64,000 bases of DNA from Falsiphaeobacter marinintestinus (GTDB taxonomy: Bacteria > Pseudomonadota > Alphaproteobacteria > Rhodobacterales > Rhodobacteraceae), in contig NZ_VOGO01000013.1 in the NCBI RefSeq assembly GCF_007923355.1, positions 30,550 through 94,549 of the forward strand, written 5' to 3'. The notes beneath the pieces are model-generated. The model ran no database searches. It was not told the DNA's origin and saw only the letters and a program-made list of their open reading frames with translations. This document shows, in pieces, positions 44,810 to 53,940 of this stretch. The position numbers and the translations under genes are program-made. Each line of letters opens with the position of its first letter. Position 1 is the first letter of the stretch.

Positions 44810-45727
44810 ATGCACATGCAGCCCAACCTTCCCCCGCTTGGCTGGCTCCGCACGTTCGAGGCCGCCGCCCGCCACCTGTCGTTCACCGGGGCCGCGCGGG
44901 ATCTGCACATGACGCAAAGCGCCGTCAGCCAACAGATCAAATCGCTTGAACACCACCTGGGCAAGCCGCTGTTCCACCGCCGTCCCCGCGCGCTTGAACT
45001 GACCGAGACCGGAATCACCTATCTCCCCGTGGTGTGCGATGCCTTCCGCACGCTCAGTCGCGGCACCCGCGCCGTCACCGGCAACACGACCCATGCCGTA
45101 CAAGTCCAGTGCAACCTGTCCTTCGCGGTCCACTGGCTGGCCCCGCGCCTTGCCCGATTTCGCGAAGCCCGCCCCGACATCCAGCTGAACCTCTCGACCG
45201 AGATTTGGGAGCCGCGCGAAGTGGCCGAGGGCGCGGATATCGAAATCCGCTATGCCCTGCGCCCCGCCGATACCGTCCGGGCCGAGCTTTTGCATAGTGA
45301 TCATTATTACCCGGTCTGCGCGCCCGACTATCCTGTGACGCTTGAAACGCTCGCCGATCAGCCGCTCTATGATTGCACCAACCTGTTGTGCACATGGGCT
45401 GGCTGGGCCGAAGATCAGGGCCTGCCCTGGCCAGATCCACCCGTGACCTATGCCACAACCTTCACCGTCACCCTCGCCGTTGCTGCCGCAGGGGGCGGCA
45501 TGGCGCTGGGCCATGATGTTGTCACCGCGCGGATGATCGAAACCGGCCAGCTGATCGCCCCCTTCGCCCACCGCGCCGCGATGCAAGAGGCATACTATCT
45601 GATCCTGTCACCCCAGGCCGAACAAAACCCCGACGCCGTGGCCTTTACCACCTGGCTCAGGGCGGAAATTCGAACGGCGTCCGAAACGATGACCATGTCG
45701 GCCATGGCCAGCCCCGCTGGCCCCTGA
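44810..45727 (+). CDS. LysR-family regulator (GcvA type)
   Basis: This 305-residue protein has the GcvA-like opening LPPLGWLRTFEAAARHLSF, then TGAARDLHMTQSAVSQQIKS and a PLFHRRPRALELTETG wing. The effector domain follows. The ATG at 44810 lies in an AT-rich run that includes the palindrome TATGCATA (44798-44805). It is divergent from the aldolase-hydroxylase operon and is probably its regulator. Confidence 0.85.
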   Translation: MHMQPNLPPLGWLRTFEAAARHLSFTGAARDLHMTQSAVSQQIKSLEHHLGKPLFHRRPRALELTETGITYLPVVCDAFRTLSRGTRAVTGNTTHAVQVQCNLSFAVHWLAPRLARFREARPDIQLNLSTEIWEPREVAEGADIEIRYALRPADTVRAELLHSDHYYPVCAPDYPVTLETLADQPLYDCTNLLCTWAGWAEDQGLPWPDPPVTYATTFTVTLAVAAAGGGMALGHDVVTARMIETGQLIAPFAHRAAMQEAYYLILSPQAEQNPDAVAFTTWLRAEIRTASETMTMSAMASPAGP

Positions 45728-45836
45728 AAGAACACCATACACAATGCCTTGAAGTACGCGTCGCAATGCGGGACGGAGCTACCGTCGCCTCGGTTGCATA
45801 CCTGATCACTTCCCTAAGCTAACAGGCGCTTGCAAG

Positions 45837-46781
45837 TCAGTTGTTCAAATTTAGGAGGTTTTTGAGCTTTTCGACCGTGAGCCATGGTCTTATACTGTGG
45901 ATGGCTCGATGACACGTTGGGCAGACCATTCGCAGGTCGGAAACCTTGGTCTCTCCGTCGTGCTTGTTGTCAGAAAGTGGTATGTCGTGATGGGCTTCGA
46001 TGATCCGGTTGCGCATTTTGGTCGAACCAAAGCGCTTCTCTGGGTTCAGGGAGCAGGCTTCGCAAAAGAGCCGCCCGTTCCTTTCAATGAACAGCTTCTT
46101 TGCCCTTTCGACAACACGCCGACTCCGTTCGCGCGACCTGTGCAGCCTTTCGACCAATAGCCCTTCGGGAAAGCTCGCCTCTTCCTCCTGATCAACGGAG
46201 TCCGTTGCATCTTTCGAGAGCACCAGCTCCCTAAGTGAGTAATACTGATCTGCCGTCATAAGAAGCGCGCGGTAACCTGGATGGGAAACCCTATAGATTG
46301 TTGGCGGCATAGGAACGGGCTGCGCCAAAATATGCAGATCCTGCGGCGAAACCGAGACTCGATAGTCGCCCACCTCCTGTCTTAGACGATTTGCAATTTG
46401 CTCAACGCTCCGGCTCCCATAAGCCGATCCGAGGCTGTTGTCTTCGCTGAGCGCGAAAACCTCTTGAGCGCGCCTGAGCACCACCGGTTCTGGCAATTCT
46501 GACAAGCCATAGGTTGCATTCTCGACAAAGCCGACAATCATTGGAACCGGACTTGCATGCGCTCCAAGAACAAAATTAAATTGCCTCTTATCAAAGCCTG
46601 CCGGTGTTGCCCTAAGGTAGAGATGGTAACGACCATCCTCCCAGACGTCCTTGGCGAAATTCCAGTCCTCATGCCCAAGGCCTTGCTTCCCGACATAGTC
46701 ATCACCACCTTTCCGGCCGCCATGAGGGCGGTTCCAGCCTTGTTCATTTCCAGCCATCCGAATGTATCTAAAATTGGTCAT
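45837..46781 (-). CDS. HNH endonuclease family protein
   Basis: From the ATG at 46781 (MTNFRYIRMAGNEQGW) the protein has 314 residues. The C-terminal part is an HNH module with a zinc-type Cys pair at each end: RLFCEACSLNP, then IIEAHHDIPLSDNK (catalytic His-His) and MVCPTCHRAIHS. The N-terminal 200 residues contain KQGLGHEDWNF and a beta-rich segment that could read DNA or bases, unlike anything else in the window. Base composition is lower in GC than the neighbours, suggesting transfer. It could be a restriction or defence nuclease. Longer upstream readings cross the VOC gene out of frame and are rejected. Confidence 0.7.
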   Translation of the reverse strand: MTNFRYIRMAGNEQGWNRPHGGRKGGDDYVGKQGLGHEDWNFAKDVWEDGRYHLYLRATPAGFDKRQFNFVLGAHASPVPMIVGFVENATYGLSELPEPVVLRRAQEVFALSEDNSLGSAYGSRSVEQIANRLRQEVGDYRVSVSPQDLHILAQPVPMPPTIYRVSHPGYRALLMTADQYYSLRELVLSKDATDSVDQEEEASFPEGLLVERLHRSRERSRRVVERAKKLFIERNGRLFCEACSLNPEKRFGSTKMRNRIIEAHHDIPLSDNKHDGETKVSDLRMVCPTCHRAIHSIRPWLTVEKLKNLLNLNN

Positions 46782-46971
46782 GCGAGGCGTCCCGGTTATT
46801 TCTTGTAGCTCGGCCACCTGGAGCGGCGATGTCAATACTTCTTGAAGGAAACGTAAAGTCCATGAGGGGCTTAAAGCTGACGACTGCTGAGGGCCGTGTA
46901 GAGGTTTACTCACGGAATACAGACAAGATCTGAACTCGCAATCTGGACCTGAACAGATGATCGGCGTGGGG

Positions 46972-47394
46972 CTAGCCCAATGGGCGGCTGGGCACCCAGG
47001 CATAGCCGTCTGCGCAGAGGATATAGGCCTCGCGCAGCCCGTGGGGTTTCTCGCTCGCCGCTTGCAACACCATCGCGCCAAAGCTTTCGGCCCGGAGAAC
47101 GGCCTCATCCGGGTCGGTGTCATACAGCCTGATCTCGATCCCACTTCCACGCGGCGGGTGTTCGGGCACCAGACCCAGCAGCGGGTTGGAATGATACGTG
47201 CTGTCGCTGTGCAGCTGGAACACCTGATCGCCATAAGTGACAATGGCGAAATCTGCTGTCGCCTGATGCGTCGCCATCCCGAACACGTCGCGCAAGAACG
47301 TGCAGGTCGCGGGGACGTTCCGCACCAGCAGGTTCAGTCCAATGCCTCGCAACGACCGTCCGAAATCTCCGGCAGAAACTGTTTCGTATTCCAT
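46972..47394 (-). CDS. VOC/glyoxalase-family protein
   Basis: From the ATG at 47394 (MEYETVSAGDFGRSLRG) the protein has 140 residues in the vicinal-oxygen-chelate fold: IGLNLLVRNVPATCTFLRDV, then VFQLHSDSTYHSNP, and SGIEIRLYDTDPDEAVLRAE. VOC proteins include lyases, dioxygenases and drug-binding proteins. Metal-ligand His and Glu positions are only partly evident. An upstream reading to 47463 lacks recognisable character. It stands divergent from the adenine deaminase gene. Confidence 0.75.
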   Translation of the reverse strand: MEYETVSAGDFGRSLRGIGLNLLVRNVPATCTFLRDVFGMATHQATADFAIVTYGDQVFQLHSDSTYHSNPLLGLVPEHPPRGSGIEIRLYDTDPDEAVLRAESFGAMVLQAASEKPHGLREAYILCADGYAWVPSRPLG

Positions 47395-47517
47395 GAAACC
47401 ACCCTGACCGCGCTGGGTCTTCCGGGCAAGCCCTTCTGACGGCAGATATCGTGACAGTTTCACGATGCCCCGACGCTAGGCCTTGCGCTTGGCGCACCTT
47501 ATGCAACACTCTGGCGC

Positions 47518-49320
47518 ATGACACATATACCTTTCCCAAGCTGGCCCGATGTTGCCCCTCGTTTGATCGCCGTTGCTGCAGGGCGAGACCCTACCGATCT
47601 GGTGATCCGAGGCGGAACCTGGGTCAATGTCCACACCCGCGAAACGCTGCCCGGCCATGATATCGCCATTGCCGAGGGGCGCATCGCCTATGTCGGCCCC
47701 GATGCGTCTTACTGCATCGGCCCCGAGACGCAGGTGGTTGACGCCAACGGGCGCTATATGATCCCCGGCTTGTGCGATGCGCATATGCATATCGAATCCG
47801 GCATGCTGACCCCAGCTGAATTCGCCCGCGCCATCATCCCGCATGGCACCACCAGCATTTTCACCGACCCGCATGAAATCGCCAATGTTCTGGGCCTGCC
47901 CGGTGTCCGCATGATGCATGACGAGGCGCTTTTGCAGCCGATCAATATCTTCACGCAAATGCCATCCTGCGCCCCGTCCGCCCCGGGTCTGGAAACCACC
48001 GGGTACGAAATCAGCGCCGAGGATGTTGCCGAAGCGATGGCATGGCCCGGTATCATTGGTCTGGGTGAGATGATGAACTTCCCCGGTGTTGCCAACGCCG
48101 ACCCCAAGATGCTGGCCGAGATTGCCGCGACCCAGCGGGCCGGAAAGACGGTGGGCGGGCACTATGCCTCGCCCGACCTTGGCCCCGATTTTGCCGCCTA
48201 TGTCGCGGGCGGCCCGGCAGATGATCACGAAGGCACCTGCGAGGCGGACGCCATCGCCCGCGTCCGTCAGGGCATGCGCAGTATGATGCGGCTGGGCAGT
48301 GCGTGGTACGATGTCGAAAGCCAGATCACCGCCGTGACCGAAAAGGGGCTCGATCCGCGCAACTTCATCCTGTGCACCGATGACTGCCATTCCGGCACGC
48401 TGGTCAACGAGGGCCACATGAACCGCGTCGTCCGTCATGCGATTGCCTGCGGTTGCGATCCGCTGATCGCGCTGCAAATGGCCACGATCAACACAGCCAC
48501 CCATTTCGGGCTGGAGCGCGAGCTTGGATCGCTCACCCCCGGTCGGCGCGCCGATGTGATCCTGACCTCGGACCTGACCACGCTGCCGATCGAACAGGTC
48601 TGGGCGCGTGGTCAGCTGATCGCTGAAAATGGCGAATGCCTGGTCGATTGCCCGCATTTCGACTGGCCGGACAGTGCCCGCAACACGGTGCATATGGGCC
48701 ATACGCTGACGGATCAGGATTTCGAGATCAAAGCTCCCGATGGGGCCAACTCTGTCCGAGCCAACGTGATCGGCGTAGTTGAAAATCAGGCTCCGACCAA
48801 GGCGCTCAAGGCCGATCTTCCCGTTGTTGACGGTCTGGTCGAAGGGCAGGGCGGTACCTGCCAGATCGCGCTGGTCGAACGCCACCGGGCCACCGGCGGC
48901 GTGACCAACGCTTTTGTCAGCGGTTTTAACTATACCGGCAAGATGGCCATGGCCTCGACCGTGGCGCACGACAGCCACCACATGATCGTTGTCGGCACCG
49001 ACCGCGCCCAGATGGCGTTGGCCGCAAACCGGCTGGCCGAGGTTGGCGGCGGCATCACCATCTTCCGCGACGGTCAGGAACTGGCGCTTGTCGAACTGCC
49101 CATTGCCGGGCTGATGTCCGATGACCCGGCAACCGCAGTTGCGGCAAAGGCGCAGAAGATGGTCGAGGCAATGGAGGCCTGTGGCTGCACCCTGAACAAC
49201 GCTTACATGCAGCACTCGCTGCTGGCGCTGGTGGTGATCCCGGAACTGCGCATCTCTGACCTTGGACTTGTCGATGTCCGCACCTTCGAAATGATCCCAT
49301 TGTTCGAGGGGGCCGAATGA
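47518..49320 (+). CDS. ade: Adenine deaminase
   Basis: This 600-residue metal-dependent amidohydrolase converts adenine to hypoxanthine and ammonia. It has the family opening LVIRGGTWVNVHTRETLPGH, the HxH metal motif in GLCDAHMHIESGMLTP near residue 85, the GLGEMMNFPGV block near 180 and ILCTDDCHSGTLV near 285, which gives the last Asp ligand. The C-terminal adenine deaminase domain includes HDSHHMIVVG near 480. It overlaps the AMP nucleosidase start by four bases (ATGA), so the purine-salvage pair is translated together: AMP to adenine, then adenine to hypoxanthine. Confidence 0.9.
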   Translation: MTHIPFPSWPDVAPRLIAVAAGRDPTDLVIRGGTWVNVHTRETLPGHDIAIAEGRIAYVGPDASYCIGPETQVVDANGRYMIPGLCDAHMHIESGMLTPAEFARAIIPHGTTSIFTDPHEIANVLGLPGVRMMHDEALLQPINIFTQMPSCAPSAPGLETTGYEISAEDVAEAMAWPGIIGLGEMMNFPGVANADPKMLAEIAATQRAGKTVGGHYASPDLGPDFAAYVAGGPADDHEGTCEADAIARVRQGMRSMMRLGSAWYDVESQITAVTEKGLDPRNFILCTDDCHSGTLVNEGHMNRVVRHAIACGCDPLIALQMATINTATHFGLERELGSLTPGRRADVILTSDLTTLPIEQVWARGQLIAENGECLVDCPHFDWPDSARNTVHMGHTLTDQDFEIKAPDGANSVRANVIGVVENQAPTKALKADLPVVDGLVEGQGGTCQIALVERHRATGGVTNAFVSGFNYTGKMAMASTVAHDSHHMIVVGTDRAQMALAANRLAEVGGGITIFRDGQELALVELPIAGLMSDDPATAVAAKAQKMVEAMEACGCTLNNAYMQHSLLALVVIPELRISDLGLVDVRTFEMIPLFEGAE

Positions 49321-50780
49321 CCAGCCTGCACACCCCAACGGCCCCACTGCCCGAAGCGTTCACCGATGCCCGGGCGGCCGTCGCCCGTCTGGAACAGCTT
49401 TATGAACAGGCCACAGACTTTCTCTGTGACAATTTCGGGGCCGCGATGACCTCGGGCGCGCCCGAAGGCCGCTACCGCGCCTATTATCCCGAGATCCGCC
49501 TGAAAACGACCAGCTTTGCGCAGGTCGACAGCCGGCTCAGTTTTGGCCACGTCGCCCAGCCCGGCACCCATGCCACCACGGTGACCCGACCCGATCTGTT
49601 CCGCAACTACCTGACACAGCAAATCGGGCTGTTGATCCGCAATCATGGCCAGCCGGTTATGATCGGCCTGTCAGACACGCCGATCCCGGTGCATTTCGCC
49701 GTTGCCGCGCGCGGTGGCGTCACTGTCCCGCAGGAAGGGGCCGCCGACTTCACCCTGCGCGATGTGTTCGATGTGCCGGACCTGTCGACCACCAATGATG
49801 ACATCGTCAACGGCACCTATGTGCAAACTGACGGCACCGGCCCACTGTCGCTGTTCACCGCGCAACGCATCGACTATTCGCTGGCCCGCCTTGCGCATTA
49901 CACCGCGACCGCCCCTGAACATTTTCAGAACCACATCCTGTTCACCAACTACCAGTTCTATGTGTCCGAATTCGAAGCCTTCGCGCGCATCCAGCTGGCC
50001 GATCCCGACAGCGGCTATACCAGCTTCGTCAGCACCGGAAATACCGAGATCACAGACCCCGAAACCCCGATCGAGGCGCCGCTGAAGCTGCCGCAGATGC
50101 CGACCTATCACCTGAAACGCGCTGACGGGTCGGGGATCACGCTTGTCAATATCGGGGTCGGCCCGTCCAACGCCAAAACCGCCACCGACCACATCGCCGT
50201 CCTGCGCCCGCATGCCTGGTTGATGGTTGGCCACTGCGCCGGTCTCCGAAACACGCAGGCGCTGGGCGACTTTGTTCTGGCGCATGCGTACCTGCGCGAA
50301 GATCACGTGCTTGACGATGACCTGCCCACCTGGATCCCGATTCCGGCGCTGGCCGAAGTTCAGATCGCGCTGGAACAGGCAGTGGCCGAGATCACCCAGT
50401 TCGAAGGTTTCGACCTCAAACGCATCATGCGCACCGGCACGGTCGCAACCATTGACAACCGCAACTGGGAACTGCGCGAACACAGCGGCCCGGTGCAGCG
50501 GCTCAGCCAGTCTCGCGCCATCGCGCTGGACATGGAAAGCGCCACAATCGCCGCCAACGGCTATCGCTTCCGGGTGCCCTATGGCACGCTTCTTTGTGTC
50601 AGCGACAAGCCGTTGCATGGCGAATTGAAGCTTCCCGGCATGGCCTCAGACTTCTATACGACGCAGGTCGCGCGCCATCTGGCCATCGGTATCCGCGCCA
50701 TGGAAGTCTTGCGCACAATGCCGCTTGAACGCCTTCACAGCCGGAAATTGCGTTGCTTTGACGAAACAGCCTTCCTCTGA
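49317..50780 (+). CDS. amn: AMP nucleosidase
   Basis: This 487-residue protein cleaves AMP to adenine and ribose 5-phosphate. Blocks seen are THATTVTRPDLFRNYLTQQI near residue 80, LLIRNHGQPVMIGLSDTPIP near 104, NIGVGPSNAKTATDHIAVLR near 275, and IALDMESATIAANGYRFRVP near 400, the last being the nucleoside-phosphorylase fold block with the ribose-binding Glu. It is translationally coupled to adenine deaminase. The length matches the family (about 480 residues). Confidence 0.9.
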   Translation: MTSLHTPTAPLPEAFTDARAAVARLEQLYEQATDFLCDNFGAAMTSGAPEGRYRAYYPEIRLKTTSFAQVDSRLSFGHVAQPGTHATTVTRPDLFRNYLTQQIGLLIRNHGQPVMIGLSDTPIPVHFAVAARGGVTVPQEGAADFTLRDVFDVPDLSTTNDDIVNGTYVQTDGTGPLSLFTAQRIDYSLARLAHYTATAPEHFQNHILFTNYQFYVSEFEAFARIQLADPDSGYTSFVSTGNTEITDPETPIEAPLKLPQMPTYHLKRADGSGITLVNIGVGPSNAKTATDHIAVLRPHAWLMVGHCAGLRNTQALGDFVLAHAYLREDHVLDDDLPTWIPIPALAEVQIALEQAVAEITQFEGFDLKRIMRTGTVATIDNRNWELREHSGPVQRLSQSRAIALDMESATIAANGYRFRVPYGTLLCVSDKPLHGELKLPGMASDFYTTQVARHLAIGIRAMEVLRTMPLERLHSRKLRCFDETAFL

Positions 50781-50909
50781 AGGCATAAAACTGCCGGAAA
50801 ATGCGCGATTTACCCTTGTTTTGTTACACAATCCGTTGTGTTGCTTCACAATATACCGTTAAAGTTACGCGATGAGGCCCAAGATCGGGCACACGAAGGA
50901 GACCATGAA

Positions 50910-51197
50910 ATGGCAAAACCAATGACAAAGACCCAACTTGTGGCCGCTTTGGCTGAAGAAATGGGCACGGACAAAAAAGCCGCCGGCACCGCTCTGGACG
51001 CCGTGGCAGCGATCATCACCAAGGAAGTGTCCGGCGGCGGTGCCGTGACCATCCCAGGCGTCGGCAAAATCTATTGCCGTGAACGCCCCGAGCGCGAAGT
51101 GCGTAACCCAGCCACCGGCGAAAAATTCATGAAAGAGGCCGACAAGGTCGTCAAGATGACCATCGCCAAGGCGCTCAAAGACAGCGTCAACGAATAA
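50910..51197 (+). CDS. HU-family DNA-binding protein
   Basis: The ATG at 50910 follows AAGGAG at 50896-50901 and gives 95 residues. The HU/IHF fold is seen in TKTQLVAALAEEMGTDKKAA, GGAVTIPGVGKIYCRERPER and the RNPATGEKF arm that inserts in the DNA minor groove. It is a nucleoid protein. A strong terminator follows. A longer upstream reading from 50838 has no support. Confidence 0.9.
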   Translation: MAKPMTKTQLVAALAEEMGTDKKAAGTALDAVAAIITKEVSGGGAVTIPGVGKIYCRERPEREVRNPATGEKFMKEADKVVKMTIAKALKDSVNE

Positions 51198-51221
51198 TCC
51201 TTTCACTCTGCGAACGGATCA

Positions 51222-51250
51222 AAAGGGTCGCCCCAGTGGCGGCCCTTTTT
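51222..51250 (+). terminator. Intrinsic terminator after HU gene
   Basis: AAAGGGTCGCC and GGCGGCCCTTT pair (one G-T pair) around a 5-base loop and end in TTTTT at 51246-51250. It is 25 bases past the HU stop. Confidence 0.9.
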
Positions 51251-51333
51251 GTATGCGGGCTGTACCCAATCGCTTGGGCGCTGTTTCAGCAGGCGGGCTT
51301 GCGCCCTCGCGGCGCCTCGATCATATTCAGCCC

Positions 51334-51654
51334 ATGCGCAATTCCAGATTTCTTATGACGCTTGTTGGTGCGGTCGTCGCGGGCCTTTTTGCAGTGTCGC
51401 CTGCCGCGCACGCGGGCACAGAAACCCGGACGCTTGTGGTCCGGGAAGGTGCGACTGCCAGTCTTCTCAACGGCGCGTTTACCTTCAAGGTGCTCAAGCT
51501 GAACGGGTATTCGATCCGGGTAAAGGTTGCCGATCAGATCCTCGTGCTGAAAACGGATCAGTCATTTGCCCCGACAGATACAGGTTGCACCGTTGTTTTC
51601 GAAGAAGTCGCAACAGAAACACGTCTGGCCCGGTTTTTGACCAACTGCTCATAA
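51334..51654 (+). CDS. Small exported hypothetical protein
   Basis: From the ATG at 51334 (MRNSRFLMTLVGAVVAG) the protein has 106 residues with a signal peptide ending near SPAAHAGTE (residue 26). The mature 80 residues are beta-rich with two cysteines (DTGCTVVF and the penultimate Cys of LTNCS), likely one disulfide. No family is recognised. It stands convergent with the 35-codon peptide and ferric-reductase genes. Confidence 0.6.
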   Translation: MRNSRFLMTLVGAVVAGLFAVSPAAHAGTETRTLVVREGATASLLNGAFTFKVLKLNGYSIRVKVADQILVLKTDQSFAPTDTGCTVVFEEVATETRLARFLTNCS

Positions 51655-51674
51655 GCTTTCCGACACAGCGACCT

Positions 51675-51782
51675 TCAGCGAAGCGCAAACGCCAGAAGAA
51701 CAAGGCACACTATGATGTTCAGCGCCCAGATCACCAAAGCAACACGTCGGCGCAAGCTCATGTGTTTGAACGAGTCAGTCAT
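51675..51782 (-). CDS. 35-residue membrane peptide overlapping the ferric-reductase stop
   Basis: A short ORF on the minus strand runs from ATG at 51780-51782 to TGA at 51675-51677 and encodes 35 residues. It begins MTDSFKHMSLRRR and continues with one hydrophobic segment of about 20 residues (VALVIWALNIIVCLVLLAFA), ending LR. Its start codon lies inside the end of the ferric-reductase-like gene, in another frame (overlap of eight bases), the usual sign of translational coupling. The positive-inside charge pattern fits a single-pass membrane peptide, perhaps a small subunit of the reductase. It is too short for most gene finders. Confidence 0.5.
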   Translation of the reverse strand: MTDSFKHMSLRRRVALVIWALNIIVCLVLLAFALR

Positions 51783-53079
51783 ATTCAAAACGCTCCGACA
51801 AAATGCGGTTGTTTGGCGTGCCGCGCTGTAACAGGTGGCCCTCAACGATATCCATCATAATGGCAGGACCGCACATCACAAACACCCAGTCTCTCATCTC
51901 ATCAGGCGAAAACACCCGGTCCATCAGGGCCGCATCAATGAACCCGGTCTCTCCTCGCCAGTCGGTGGGTGGTTCCGACAGCACATAGGTCACGTCTACG
52001 GCGTCCAGTTCGTCGCGAAACGCGATCTGATCAATCCGCCGGTTGCCATAGATAACCTTCACCTTCCGGCGATCCCCAGTCAGGCGCATCTGCCGGATGA
52101 TCCCCAGCAACGGTGCAAGCCCCACACCGCCTGCGATCAAGGCAACACCGGGTTCATCGCGGCCATCGACTGACAGGCTGCCATATGGGCCGTCAAGATA
52201 GGCGGCCGTTCCCGGCTTGATCTGACCAATGGTCCGCGTGAAATCGCCCAGCTCTTTGATCAGAAACGATACCTCCGGCCCGCCCGCCGGGGCCGAGGAA
52301 ATCGAAAATGGGTTTTCCTTCAGCGAGAACGCACTGTGCCCGACATTTAGCCAGGCAAACTGACCCGCCCTGTAGTCAAAACCGTCATGGCATTCGGGCG
52401 TGACAATCAACTCCCACTGCTTGGGCGTCACACGGGTGACGGACACCACGCGCCAGGGGCGCGCTTTGTCCCGCAGCGGGACAATCAGGAACACATACAG
52501 CAGCGACCCCACCGCGATCCCCGTCATGCCCAGCCAAAGCCACGTCATGACAGGCTGCGACCCATAGCGCCCGGCATAAACGGTGTGATGCAACAAAAGC
52601 AGCGCGATCAACAGCGCACCGACCCCATGCATCAAGCGCCACGTTTCATACCTGTACCCCAGCTGAGTGCGCCCGATGGCCAGCAGAACAAGGGTTGGAA
52701 GCAGCAGAAACGCGGCAATACCCGTCGACAGATAAGTCAGATCCGTTGTGATTGTCAGTTGCCGCGTAAGGTCCCATGGGCGATGACCGCCCGCCGGCGT
52801 CCCTTGGTACAGAAATGGGTGCACCATCGCGAAAACCAGCGCCGTGCGCGCCATCACCTGATGAAACCGCATCGTCAGATCCATGCCGATGCCATTGGAA
52901 ACGCTCTTGAACCGGCCCGACAGGACAAACTCCATCAGGATCATCGCAAACGCCAGTATTCCAAGACCGGATGCCAATTCCTGATGGACCGGGCGTGGCG
53001 GCCCCCCGAACAGCCAGGACAGGACCAGCGGCAAAAGGACGGCGAAAAGATACACGACAATCAGAGAAAGCTGTTTCAT
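51775..53079 (-). CDS. Ferric-reductase-like membrane flavoprotein
   Basis: From the ATG at 53079 (MKQLSLIVVYLFAVLLPLVL) the protein has 434 residues. Residues 1-210 form about six TM helices with heme-ligand type His in RFHQVMARTALVFAMVHPFL and RLMHGVGALLIALLLLHHTV. Residues 215-434 are a ferredoxin-reductase-type FAD/NAD(P) unit: KENPFSISSAPAGG for flavin, LIAGGVGLAPLLGIIRQM for NAD(P), and VFVMCGPAIMMDIVEGHLLQ. It would carry electrons from NAD(P)H across the membrane, for metal or other reduction. An upstream ATG at 53130 adds 17 residues. The stop overlaps the start of the 35-residue peptide. Confidence 0.85.
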   Translation of the reverse strand: MKQLSLIVVYLFAVLLPLVLSWLFGGPPRPVHQELASGLGILAFAMILMEFVLSGRFKSVSNGIGMDLTMRFHQVMARTALVFAMVHPFLYQGTPAGGHRPWDLTRQLTITTDLTYLSTGIAAFLLLPTLVLLAIGRTQLGYRYETWRLMHGVGALLIALLLLHHTVYAGRYGSQPVMTWLWLGMTGIAVGSLLYVFLIVPLRDKARPWRVVSVTRVTPKQWELIVTPECHDGFDYRAGQFAWLNVGHSAFSLKENPFSISSAPAGGPEVSFLIKELGDFTRTIGQIKPGTAAYLDGPYGSLSVDGRDEPGVALIAGGVGLAPLLGIIRQMRLTGDRRKVKVIYGNRRIDQIAFRDELDAVDVTYVLSEPPTDWRGETGFIDAALMDRVFSPDEMRDWVFVMCGPAIMMDIVEGHLLQRGTPNNRILSERFEYD

Positions 53080-53378
53080 AGCCTCATTCTGACCACCTTC
53101 CACGGAAGGTACAATTTCGATTCCATCCAAATGCCCGATTAGGGCTGTTCATGTCACCCGTCCAACCTCAGTGACAAGAGCGGCAACCGGGGAGCACCGC
53201 GCTTTCAACGTCAGGCAAGGTGATCCCTTGGCTTGGCGGCTTGGTTTATCGATTGTCGCACTCTCGATCTCAAAATCGTGCTATAATAATTCTTTGGCTT
53301 TGGCCATTTTTGAGAATTTTCAAGAACATTTTAAACGACTCCGACACACAACATATTCAGCAAAAGGAAATGAACGTC

Positions 53379-53804
53379 ATGAGACACATTTTTCTAAAAG
53401 CCGCCCTCGTCTTGGCAGTCCTCGTTATCGCTCTCACGGTTGAGGCACCTGCGGCTCTTGCACTGCAAAAAGGGTTGGTGGAAGATTTCAATGGCTGCTC
53501 CAAGGAAGCGGACAAAGCCAAAAGAGAGATTTGTTGTGAATCCGTTGAAGAAGATTGCACCCAAACATGCAGCGACCAGTTTGGCCGTGATGGGAAACCC
53601 GGTGGACTTATAACATGTGAGTGGGATTGTGACACCGGGGTGGACAGTTGCAAAGACGGCGACTTGTTTCCAGAGGTCACGACAACGCACATCTGCCGCT
53701 TTGATCAAAGCAAAGACAAAACGATTGTGGAATTGAATTGTATGTTCGAGTTCACACCAAATGAGGGCTTCGAACTGCCTGAATTGCCAAATTACAAAAA
53801 GTGA
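53379..53804 (+). CDS. Cys-rich exported protein, unknown
   Basis: The ATG at 53379 (MRHIFLKAALVLAVLVIALT) is better placed than the one at 53370 because AAAAGGA (53362-53368) is ten bases before it. The protein has 141 residues, a signal peptide ending near AALALQKG, and ten cysteines in the mature part (NGCSKE, EICCES, EDCTQTCSD, ITCEWDCD, DSCKDG, HICRFD, LNCMFE). This suggests a disulfide-rich fold. No family is recognised. The region before it is AT-rich and contains TATAAT at 53282-53287 that could be a -10 box. Confidence 0.6.
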   Translation: MRHIFLKAALVLAVLVIALTVEAPAALALQKGLVEDFNGCSKEADKAKREICCESVEEDCTQTCSDQFGRDGKPGGLITCEWDCDTGVDSCKDGDLFPEVTTTHICRFDQSKDKTIVELNCMFEFTPNEGFELPELPNYKK

Positions 53805-53940
53805 CGGGGTTTTGACCCAGCGAACACCGCTATCTCGGTCATCACTTTAAACCCCAGGCGGCAAGGATACCTGTCGCCATACGTCACGCCGGGATCCGGA
53901 AACCCTGGCCCGTTCCAAACCGGAACGGACCAGGCAGATA

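Noticed and set aside
46972..47243. N-terminal extension of the HNH nuclease ORF back to 47243
   Set aside because: The added part is the VOC gene read in another frame; the natural ATG at 46781 gives a coherent protein.
52387..53142. 251-codon plus-strand ORF opposite the ferric-reductase gene
   Set aside because: Composition is rich in Arg, Gln and His and it mirrors a clear coding frame on the other strand.
53171..53443. 90-codon ORF on the plus strand before the Cys-rich protein
   Set aside because: No signal, ribosome site or family pattern; it overlaps the Cys-rich gene in another frame.
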